Assembly: GCF_003664585.1 (NCBI RefSeq)
Contig: NZ_RCHI01000011.1
Span: 62,001 to 126,000, forward strand
Direction: 5' to 3'
From: Paenirhodobacter hankyongi
GTDB lineage: Bacteria; Pseudomonadota; Alphaproteobacteria; Rhodobacterales; Rhodobacteraceae
Length of the DNA stretch: 64,000 nt
The notes below the pieces were generated by a model, which saw nothing but the letters and a program-made list of their open reading frames with translations, did not search any database and was not told where the DNA came from. The translations under genes were made by a program, and so were the position numbers. Every line of letters starts with the position of its first letter. Positions within the stretch are counted from its first letter, which is position 1. Below are positions 49,196 through 55,614 of the stretch, piece by piece.

Positions 49196-49667
49196 TGCCG
49201 CCTGCCTGCGCCGCTTCGCGCACGGCCTTGCCCACGGCCCGGCCGATCCGGCGCTTCGCCCGGTCCTGCGTCAGACGCGCCGCCGGCAGGAGGAACGGCT
49301 GCGCCTCGGTGCCGGGGTGCTGCGTGCCAGCGAAGAGTCCGCCGTTCTCGTGCGGCTTCGTGCCGAACTCGACAAGGTGGCCGTGCCGCTGCTCGGGGTT
49401 GCCCGCAGTGACAAGCGCCTGATTGTCGGCAGCGATGCGACGACCGCCGCCCTCGGCATAGGCGGGTGTTTCCGCACCGGGCGGCGTGACCGCGATGCTC
49501 GCTTTCAGATCGCCCGAGTCCTCGGGGGCGAGACTGCGCGCCACCTGGGCGAGGTCTTCGGCGGACTGCACCAGCGCAGGGCGCACCGCCGCAAGGATGG
49601 CCACGGGGATCGCTTCGAGGCGCTTCGCCAGCCGCGCGGCCTGTGCGTTCAGGTCGAACTCGGCCAT
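49188..49667 (-). CDS. HK97 gp10-like head-tail/tail completion protein
   Basis: 159 residues from ATG 49667, which shares one base with the connector stop (TGATG). AEDLAQVARSLAPEDSGDLKASIAVT and GHLVEFGTKPHENGGLFAGTQHPGTEAQPFLLPA are the conserved HK97 gp10 signatures (SGDLK; VEFGT; PFLLPA). Confidence 0.85.
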   Translation of the reverse strand: MAEFDLNAQAARLAKRLEAIPVAILAAVRPALVQSAEDLAQVARSLAPEDSGDLKASIAVTPPGAETPAYAEGGGRRIAADNQALVTAGNPEQRHGHLVEFGTKPHENGGLFAGTQHPGTEAQPFLLPAARLTQDRAKRRIGRAVGKAVREAAQAGGND

Positions 49668-49951
49668 CACACCGCCCACGCGCGTTGCGATTGCAGGAGG
49701 TCATGCACGCCGAACGGGACCGAGTAGGCGTTGCCACCAGTCAGCGCAGCCTCGCGCTGCTCATACCAGAAGGCCGAGAGCATGAGCACGGCCTGCCGGA
49801 TCGTGGCCGGGAGAGGGTCAGGAAGGGGCGCGCCGATGAAGCTCGAAGCATAGGCCTCGGCAGCGTCGATCTTCGCGGCCAGCAAGGCGTCATCCAGATC
49901 GGAATCAAGATTGAGCTGAGCTTTCAGCTCGGCGATGGTAACAACGGACAT
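49667..49951 (-). CDS. Phage head-tail connector (gp6-like)
   Basis: 94 residues: VTIAELKAQLNLDSDLDDALLAAKIDAAEAYASSFIG and a C-terminal AVLMLSAFWYEQREA...YSVPFGVHDLLQSQR, the classic phage connector 1 (HK97 gp6) pattern. First gene of a block connector-gp10-DUF3168-closure-TerS-TerL-tape measure-M, with its own promoter-like sequence upstream. Confidence 0.88.
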   Translation of the reverse strand: MSVVTIAELKAQLNLDSDLDDALLAAKIDAAEAYASSFIGAPLPDPLPATIRQAVLMLSAFWYEQREAALTGGNAYSVPFGVHDLLQSQRAWAV

Positions 49952-49983
49952 ACTCGAAAACTCGTAAGCGGAACAATTGGGGT

Positions 49984-50021
49984 ATCATAGCACCTTATGG
50001 AAGGCACTTGAATACATAAGG
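49984..50021 (-). promoter_or_regulatory. Promoter-like sequence with inverted repeat before the connector gene
   Basis: Minus strand: TTCAAG (50012-50007, weak -35), 17-base spacer, TATGAT (49989-49984, 5/6 -10). An inverted repeat CCTTATG / CATAAGG (49993-49999 / 50015-50021) spans the -35 and spacer, a possible operator. The 170-base gap from 49952 to 50121 holds no gene. Confidence 0.5.
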
Positions 50022-50048
50022 AAAAGTTATTTCGTGCACATCCTGCGC

Positions 50049-50068
50049 GGACCTCCCCCCGCCGGTCC
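50049..50068. other. GC-rich inverted repeat, possible packaging (cos) site
   Basis: GGACC (50049-50053) and GGTCC (50064-50068) flank a ten-base C-rich core, inside the only non-coding gap between the HNH gene pair and the connector/terminase block. A cos site is often found close to HNH and terminase genes in HK97-like phages. The assignment is speculative. Confidence 0.3.
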
Positions 50069-50121
50069 CTAAAAAGGGCGCAAATTGGAGACCACCCCGG
50101 CACCTTGACCGGCGTCAGGCT

Positions 50122-50802
50122 TCAGGCTCTTCTGCGCTTGTCGGACGGATCCAGAGCCTCGGCAATCGAGCGACCAGCTCGCAGGCGGTTCTTGATCGTC
50201 AGCACCTTCAGGCCGGTGCGCGCTGACCACTCAGCGAGTGTCAGGGTCTCGCCCTCATGGGTGAGGCGCTTTGCCGGGGTGCCGCGCGCCCAAGTGCCGC
50301 CCGTCGCCGCAGCCTTCGAGCGTTCCCTCGCCTCTTCAACCGAAGTCGTCAGTGCTTCCTCGACTGACCAGCCTGACCGCAGCCGCCCGTTCAGCGTATG
50401 GAATTTGATGCCGGTGCGCGCTGACCACTCTTCGAGCGTCAGGGTCTCGCCTTCAAAGGTGTAACGAATAGGCTCTGGCTTGACCTTCGGGGCAGGGGCT
50501 GGCTCGCGTTTCGCAAGGCTGCGCACATCACGCGGTTCAGCGACCAGCTCTTCAGGCGAAGGGGCCGCTGCGATCCGAGGCCCCATGCGCTCGATCAGCG
50601 CTTGCATGTCGATACCGGCTAGGCTGCACGCCTTAGCCAGATCAGAACTCGGCGTTGTTAGGTAGTCACGCGCACGACGGCACTCAAGCAAACGCGCCCT
50701 TGCTTTGCCGACTTCAGAGCCGGGGCCATAAAGCGCGTCTTCAACTGCCAGTAAGAGAACCGATTGCCAAAGACGTTTCTCAGCATCAGGTGCCGACGAC
50801 AT
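50122..50802 (-). CDS. Putative DNA-binding protein with duplicated HTH-like motif
   Basis: 226 residues. N-terminal helical domain (EKRLWQSVLLLAVEDALYG, ARARLLECRRARDYLTTPS, KACSLAGIDMQALIERMGP) resembles a conserved phage regulator type. The C-terminal half has two copies of a 37-residue unit: FEGETLTLEEWSARTGIKFHT with LNGRLRSGWSVEEAL, and HEGETLTLAEWSARTGLKVLT with IKNRLRAGRSIAEAL. Such units look like minimal helix-turn-helix repeats seen in phage and homing-endonuclease-associated proteins. Overlaps the HNH gene by 17 bases. Function beyond nucleic acid binding is not assignable. Confidence 0.6.
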   Translation of the reverse strand: MSSAPDAEKRLWQSVLLLAVEDALYGPGSEVGKARARLLECRRARDYLTTPSSDLAKACSLAGIDMQALIERMGPRIAAAPSPEELVAEPRDVRSLAKREPAPAPKVKPEPIRYTFEGETLTLEEWSARTGIKFHTLNGRLRSGWSVEEALTTSVEEARERSKAAATGGTWARGTPAKRLTHEGETLTLAEWSARTGLKVLTIKNRLRAGRSIAEALDPSDKRRRA

Positions 50803-51139
50803 GGCTTGCGCGCTCTTCGCGTTGCTTGTGGCGGTTGTGACAGGGCGCGCAGAGCGGTTGCCAGTTGTGGCGGTCCCAGAAGAGCGCCTTGTTTCCCCGG
50901 TGCGGGATGATGTGATCGACCACCGTCGCAGGCGCACCGCACATAGCGCAATCGGGGTGTGCGGCAAGGAACGCCTTGCGCTCCTTCTGCCAGTCGGTCG
51001 TGTATCCACGCTCGCGGGCTGAGGGGCGTTTCGCATCGTGGCGGCGGTTCCGGGCGCGGGTGCTGGCGATCTGGCAGGCGCAACGCGCGCCATGGGCGAC
51101 CAAGCGGCCACAGGTGCAGATATGGGGCGGGCGAGGCAT
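50786..51139 (-). CDS. HNH endonuclease
   Basis: 117 residues. A cysteine-rich N-terminus (CTCGRLVAHGARCAC) followed by a standard HNH core: CAMCGAPATVVDHIIPHRGN with CxxC and DH, then WQPLCAPCHNRHKQ with N/H and CxxCH zinc ligands. Free-standing HNH proteins of this size help TerL cut cos DNA in HK97-like phages. Starts by one-base overlap (TGATG) with the tail protein I gene. Confidence 0.85.
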   Translation of the reverse strand: MPRPPHICTCGRLVAHGARCACQIASTRARNRRHDAKRPSARERGYTTDWQKERKAFLAAHPDCAMCGAPATVVDHIIPHRGNKALFWDRHNWQPLCAPCHNRHKQREERASHVVGT

Positions 51140-51861
51140 CAGTGATCGCTTTGGAAGAAGATCGGCGGCAGCCCGTTGTTGCCGCTGGTCTCGGTAGTCT
51201 TTTGCTCGTCCGTTGCTTTGTTGGTGAACGGCGCGAAGAGAGTCTTCACATCGAGCGTGGTTTTCTGCTTGCCCTTCGGCCCGACCTTGGTGGTCAGGAT
51301 ACCGTTGATCATGGTGCCGCCGCAGACGACTTCACCGTATGCGATCGGAACGATGCCGCCCTCGCGGGTAGTGGTGACGGGGCCAGACGAGGAGTAGTTC
51401 GGATCTTCCTTCTCGGTCTCTTGCTGGGGCGCGATAAGCGAGGCCACGCCGGTCAGAAGCAGGCCGGTGCCCAATGACCCTATAACCGAAGCCGTTGACA
51501 TAGTGCCGCCTGCAAACAGTGGCGCTGCAAGCGCAGCGCCACCGAAAGCAGAAAGGCCAATCAGAGCGATGCCGGCGATGACCTTACCGATGCCGCCGCG
51601 CTTAGAGCCCTTCAGGACCGGAACGATGTGCAGATCTTGCTTGCCGAGCTTGAAGCCGGGCAGGTCTTCCTCGCCCAGTTCGAGACCGTTCTTCTCGGTC
51701 TTGCCGACGACAACGCGGTAGAAGCCTTCGCGAATATGGTTGGCAAAGCCTGCGAAGTTCGCCCGCAAGGCTTGAATAGCCTCGGGGACAGTATCGACGG
51801 CGAATTGATGACTACGGCCAAAGGTCTTGCCGATGTTTCCGTGAAGATGAATCGTGCGCAT
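51139..51861 (-). CDS. Phage tail assembly protein I-like (TipI)
   Basis: 240 residues. N-terminal ubiquitin-like segment MRTIHLHGNIGKTFGRSHQFAV, VPEAIQALRANFAGF and the HIVPVLKGSKRGGIGKVIAGIALIG start of a Gly/Ala-rich hydrophobic region match the lambda gpI family. The C-terminus (VPIAYGEVVCGGTMINGILTT) resembles gpI/gpJ junction sequences. In lambda-type phages it is followed by the host-specificity protein J; here an HNH gene follows and J is absent. Confidence 0.8.
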   Translation of the reverse strand: MRTIHLHGNIGKTFGRSHQFAVDTVPEAIQALRANFAGFANHIREGFYRVVVGKTEKNGLELGEEDLPGFKLGKQDLHIVPVLKGSKRGGIGKVIAGIALIGLSAFGGAALAAPLFAGGTMSTASVIGSLGTGLLLTGVASLIAPQQETEKEDPNYSSSGPVTTTREGGIVPIAYGEVVCGGTMINGILTTKVGPKGKQKTTLDVKTLFAPFTNKATDEQKTTETSGNNGLPPIFFQSDH

Positions 51862-52488
51862 TTACATGGCTTTCAGGCGAGCCAGCCCAGCCCGGTCGAA
51901 GTCAGGATCGAGACCCGCTTCAGTGTTGGCTTGGCGCTGTGCTGCGGTTTGTTTTGAATTGGTTTGACCCGGTGCGCTTTGATCCGACCCGCCGTTGACC
52001 GCGATCAGGTGCGCAATCTTGCCCTCAAAAGCCTGTGCGATCTCGGCGGGGGTGGCGGCCCAGGTCTCGGCGGGCGACCATCCGAGCCACCCGGTGCCAA
52101 GGCGAAACAGCTCTGCATAGGTCTCGGACCACGGCTTCGGCTGCGTCAGCGCGGGCGACGTCTTTTCGCCTGTGTCGTCGCCATCCAGCGGGGAGAGGAA
52201 CAGCGCCATCAGCTCGGCCAGAGGCTCGGCCGCGGCGGCCTTGATCTCGGCAAGCGGGCGGTTCTCGAAGGAATGCAGAAGGGCCTCGGCGGCGAACCCA
52301 GAAACCGCAGAGGCCCGAATGAGCGCTTGCACCGTTTCGAGCGAGAACTGACCGAGGCGAACCACAAACCTCGGCCAGCCATCGTGCAAGCGCTCAAGCG
52401 TCATCGCCGCGCGCAGGGTGGGCCGGAGCGTCACGACATGGGGGCCGTGGCGCACCGTCACCTCAGAACTGCGCGCGAGCGGGTTCAT
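51862..52488 (-). CDS. Tail assembly chaperone-like protein (second copy)
   Basis: 208 residues, starting two bases after the capsid stop. N-terminal VTLRPTLRAAMTLERLHDGW with SLETVQALIRAS and LLHSFENRPLAEIKAAAAEPL; C-terminal part ELFRLGTGWLGWSPAETWAATPAEIAQAFEG is a motif familiar from GTA/phage tail assembly chaperone extensions. Tail chaperones normally sit between the tail tube and tape measure genes; this one follows the capsid gene. The family call is by eye and moderate. Confidence 0.6.
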   Translation of the reverse strand: MNPLARSSEVTVRHGPHVVTLRPTLRAAMTLERLHDGWPRFVVRLGQFSLETVQALIRASAVSGFAAEALLHSFENRPLAEIKAAAAEPLAELMALFLSPLDGDDTGEKTSPALTQPKPWSETYAELFRLGTGWLGWSPAETWAATPAEIAQAFEGKIAHLIAVNGGSDQSAPGQTNSKQTAAQRQANTEAGLDPDFDRAGLARLKAM

Positions 52489-52490
52489 GC

Positions 52491-53993
52491 TCAGGCCGCG
52501 AGCTTGAGCTTCGCCAGAGCCTCACCAAGCACGACACGGCCACCGACGCGGCGACGGGCGTGCAGCTTGACGATGCCATTCGCGGCGCCGGTGTAGTCGT
52601 CGCGCATGATCTCGAAGCCGGTGCGGTCGGCAATGGTGTAGCCCTCGGCGAAGTCGCCGAAGATGATCGGCGACTTGCCAGCGGTCGGCGCGTCCATGTC
52701 CACAGCTTCGTAGACCGGACGGCCCAGAAGGGTGGCGGGCTGGCCTGCGGTGAGCGCGGGCTGCCAGAGGAACGAACCGTTCGCGTCGGTGAGCTGACGA
52801 ATAACAGCCATCGTCGCACGGTTCATCAGCCACGCGCCGTTGTTCGAGTAGGCCGTTTTCAGCGAATAGAAATGGTCAATCAGGGCGGCGGCGGTAATCG
52901 CGGCCACTTCGTTCTCCACGACCTCGGTCGAGGTCATCACGCCTTCGGCGGCGGTGGTGCCGTTGCCGGTGACGAACCATCGCGCCTCGATCTGGCCGAA
53001 GCGGCGGGCGATGTGGTTCGAGAGGTAGGCGTTCAGGTCAACCTGTGCGTCTTCCAGAAGAATGCGCGTGACCGGCACGATGACGGCCATTTCAAACGGC
53101 TTGAGGTCGATCTGTTCAAAGGTCGGCTCAGACTCGGGGCGCGCTCCGGTCTCGGTGACATGGGCGGGCTGCACTTCATCCACCAGACGGGGCAGTTGCA
53201 GAAGCGGGCCGCCCATGCTGATCGCCGAGGCAAGGCCGCGCAGAGGCGACTGTTCCGCGATTTTCTCGATGATCGACGCCGAGACGGTTTCCGGGGCGAG
53301 AATGCTGCCGGTCGAGGGCGCGCTGTAAGCGAGGTTCTTGCGCTCGCCGGTGCGCAGGTAGTCGGTGAAGCCCTTCACCTCGTCTTCGCCCATCACCGGG
53401 TTCTGGGTGCCGGAGGCGATGATGCCGGGGCGGTTGCCCTTGGCTTCGAGCTTGTCGAGGCGGGTCTTGATCTCGTCAAAGGCTTTGGTGTCGATCTGCG
53501 GCACCTGAGCCGCGGTCGTTTCGTTTTCCACGGGTGAAAGTTCCTTGTTCAAAAAAGTAGATTTCAAAGAGGTGATCTGCGCGCCGGGGTGGGCCGGAAC
53601 GGCAACAATGCTGATTTCGTGAAGCTCAAGGGCGGTGATGCGACGGCCTTTTCCTTCGCGCTTGGCGTCCTTGGTGACAAAGCCGATGGACAGGCCCGAG
53701 ACGGCACCCGCCTTGACCATCGCGCGCACCTCACGGGCGCGCTCCACGTCTTCAATCAGGAGGCGGCCTTTCACCGTCAGGCCCGCGTCGGTCTCGGCGA
53801 TCTCATCCCAGACGCCGACGACCTGGCCCTGATCGTGCGCGAAGAGCATGGGCAGCGTGGCCGGGCCGGTGAAGGCGCCCTTGACGATCACGTCGCCCAC
53901 CCGGTCGGCAGAACCGAACGGCCAAGCGATGCCGGTGATCTCGCCGGAATCGCTGACGCTCAGGTCGGCCTTGATCTCAAGTCGCTCGGTCAC
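52491..53993 (-). CDS. Prohead protease-major capsid protein fusion (HK97 type)
   Basis: 500 residues. Residues 1-140 form a HK97-type prohead protease: EITGIAWPFGSADRVGDVI, catalytic His in LPMLFAHDQGQVVG (H53), catalytic Ser in GAVSGLSIGF (S99), and LHEISIVAVPAHPGAQI. A helical scaffold-like delta segment (about 155-190) leads to a HK97-fold capsid domain (about 200-500: GSILAPETVSASIIEKI, MAVIVPVTRILLEDAQVDL, ARRFGQIEARWFVTGNG, LLGRPVYEAVDMDAPTAGKSPIIFGDF). Start overlaps the upstream chaperone gene as ATGA. Confidence 0.9.
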   Translation of the reverse strand: MTERLEIKADLSVSDSGEITGIAWPFGSADRVGDVIVKGAFTGPATLPMLFAHDQGQVVGVWDEIAETDAGLTVKGRLLIEDVERAREVRAMVKAGAVSGLSIGFVTKDAKREGKGRRITALELHEISIVAVPAHPGAQITSLKSTFLNKELSPVENETTAAQVPQIDTKAFDEIKTRLDKLEAKGNRPGIIASGTQNPVMGEDEVKGFTDYLRTGERKNLAYSAPSTGSILAPETVSASIIEKIAEQSPLRGLASAISMGGPLLQLPRLVDEVQPAHVTETGARPESEPTFEQIDLKPFEMAVIVPVTRILLEDAQVDLNAYLSNHIARRFGQIEARWFVTGNGTTAAEGVMTSTEVVENEVAAITAAALIDHFYSLKTAYSNNGAWLMNRATMAVIRQLTDANGSFLWQPALTAGQPATLLGRPVYEAVDMDAPTAGKSPIIFGDFAEGYTIADRTGFEIMRDDYTGAANGIVKLHARRRVGGRVVLGEALAKLKLAA

Positions 53994-54340
53994 GCCGCCA
54001 CCTTGAGCGCGGGCGCTTCCGCCTCAGGCTGCGCGACGCCGTTCCAGCGCGCTTCCATCACCTCGAAGGCCAGCGGGAAAATCTCGGCGAGCGGGCGGTT
54101 CGCGACATAGGCCGCGCAGAGGTGTTTTGCCTCTTCGGGATCTGTGCCGCCACCGATCAGGCCGAGGCGGATGATTTCGCCCAGCACGTTCGCCGGATAG
54201 GCGAGGTTCACGAGCTGGAAATAGAGCGCGCCCACGCCGAGGTCGGTGAGGCGTTCCAGCTCGGCAAGCATGGGGTCAGTGAGGGCGAAGGCGCGCTCCT
54301 TGTCACCAAAGAACGTGTGGAGGGTAATGAGGTCAGTCAT
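53990..54340 (-). CDS. GTA-gp10-like tail assembly chaperone
   Basis: 116 residues from ATG 54340. FFGDKERAFALTDPMLAELERLTDLGVGAL, EIIRLGLIGGGTDPEEA and YVANRPLAEIFPLAFEVM match the gene-transfer-agent gp10 / phage tail chaperone family very well, notably IRLGLIGGG and RPLAE. Placement between portal and protease genes is abnormal for this family. Overlaps the portal gene by eight bases. Confidence 0.75.
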   Translation of the reverse strand: MTDLITLHTFFGDKERAFALTDPMLAELERLTDLGVGALYFQLVNLAYPANVLGEIIRLGLIGGGTDPEEAKHLCAAYVANRPLAEIFPLAFEVMEARWNGVAQPEAEAPALKVAA

Positions 54341-55523
54341 TCGAAGGGGCTTTCTGAGAAGTAGGCGCCGAGGGGGCGGCGCTGGTCGTGTAAGGATTTT
54401 CGAGGGTGTCGCCGTCCGCATGGGGCGGCAGGTTCAGACCGGCCCGGACCTCGTTCGCGGTCATCGCACCCATGCTGCGATATTGGCCGTAGGCGTTCGC
54501 CCGCGCCGCGGTGTCGGTGGTGGTCAGGTCGTCGGTGACGAACTCCACATAGAGGTCACGCCGTTCCTCGGGCGTCAGCAGGCACCGGGCATAGGCCCAT
54601 GCCCAGGTCGCGAGCCACGGCTTGAGTGTCACTTGCAGGAACTGGCGGGCCATTTCCTCGGTGTTTGACCATGTGCCGCGCGTCAGCTCGAAGAGCATCG
54701 TCGGCGGAACCCGGAACACGCGAGCGATTTCGCGGATCTGTTCAAGGCGGTTGTCGGCGAATTGGCTATCGGCGAGCGTCATCGTGACAGTCTCGAAGGA
54801 CATGCCTTCATCGAGAATGGCGGTGCCACCCGAACGGCCCGAGCCATGCGCTGCGGTCCAGCTCGCGGCCAGGTTGGCCTTCGCCTGATCGCCAAGCGTC
54901 TTCTCGGTCTTGAGAATGCCACCGGGCTTGCCACCGTTCGCGAAGAGCTTGGCAATGTGCTCTTCGAACGCCAGAGCAAGGCCGATTGCCTCACGCCCGA
55001 GGGTGATCGGCGAGGCACCCCCGAAGGCGCTGACGTGCAGAATGTCGGTGAAGGCGTAGCGGTGACGGCCGTCCGCGAGCTGCACGAGATAGCTCGGTTC
55101 GCCGCTCGCGTCGGTTTCAATCTGAACTTGCGTCGGGTCGAGCCGGTGCAGCTCGACAGGTTCGCCCGCACCGTTGCGCACCACGAGGGCGAAGCCATGA
55201 CCGCGCAAGAGGGCATCAGTCGTGAGCTGCACCCGCAGTGCCTCGGCAGAGGTCCAAGGGTTCGCCTCGTCGTGCATGAGGGAATAGGCGGGGTGGTCGG
55301 TGATCGTGGCGCGGCCATCGCGCTCGAAGAGCTTCACCGGCAGCGAGCCGACAGTCTCGGCGATCAGGGCAACGGCACAGGCAACAGCGGGGACACGCAG
55401 GGCACTTTCTGCCGTGACGGTCTTGCCGGTCAGGGTCGGGACGATACCGAAAATCGGAAGGGCGGTGGGGTCTGAGACCGCCACCGCCTTCCTCGTGAGA
55501 AAGGAAAGGGCTTTCTGAAACAA
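54333..55523 (-). CDS. Phage portal protein (HK97 type)
   Basis: 396 residues. VTAESALRVPAVACAVALIAETVGSLPVKLFER, then GHGFALVVRNGAGEPVELHRLDPTQVQ and FRVPPTMLFELTRGTWSNTEEMARQFLQVTLKPW are classic HK97 portal signatures. The start codon appears to be TTG at 55523, with an in-frame stop two codons upstream; a GTG 13 codons later with AGGAAGG in front is the alternative. Promoter-like boxes lie 37-65 bases upstream. Confidence 0.92.
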   Translation of the reverse strand: MFQKALSFLTRKAVAVSDPTALPIFGIVPTLTGKTVTAESALRVPAVACAVALIAETVGSLPVKLFERDGRATITDHPAYSLMHDEANPWTSAEALRVQLTTDALLRGHGFALVVRNGAGEPVELHRLDPTQVQIETDASGEPSYLVQLADGRHRYAFTDILHVSAFGGASPITLGREAIGLALAFEEHIAKLFANGGKPGGILKTEKTLGDQAKANLAASWTAAHGSGRSGGTAILDEGMSFETVTMTLADSQFADNRLEQIREIARVFRVPPTMLFELTRGTWSNTEEMARQFLQVTLKPWLATWAWAYARCLLTPEERRDLYVEFVTDDLTTTDTAARANAYGQYRSMGAMTANEVRAGLNLPPHADGDTLENPYTTSAAPSAPTSQKAPSND

Positions 55524-55559
55524 AGGTCACTCGAAACAGGGGCACTCGTAATAGGTGTT

Positions 55560-55588
55560 ATATTACCCCATGCGGGGCAGAATGTGAA
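55560..55588 (-). promoter_or_regulatory. Sigma70-type promoter with inverted repeat, upstream of portal gene
   Basis: Minus strand: TTCACA (55588-55583, 5/6 -35), 17-base spacer, TAATAT (55565-55560, 4/6 -10). The spacer contains the inverted repeat CCCC-GCAT-GGGG. Just upstream, ATCCCC/GGGGAT arms (55588-55607) form a second hairpin beyond the integrase stop. Confidence 0.6.
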
Positions 55589-55614
55589 TCCCCTAATCGA
55601 AGGGGATCACGATT

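Noticed and set aside
43719-55523. Interpretation as a host gene transfer agent
   Set aside because: Some families match GTA genes, but the element is flanked by att repeats, has an integrase, sits in a tRNA gene and does not follow the GTA gene order, so a mobile element is the better reading.
55588-55607. Intrinsic terminator for the integrase gene
   Set aside because: ATCCCC/GGGGAT arms can pair but no T-run follows on the minus strand, and the hairpin abuts the portal promoter; kept only as a hairpin in that entry.
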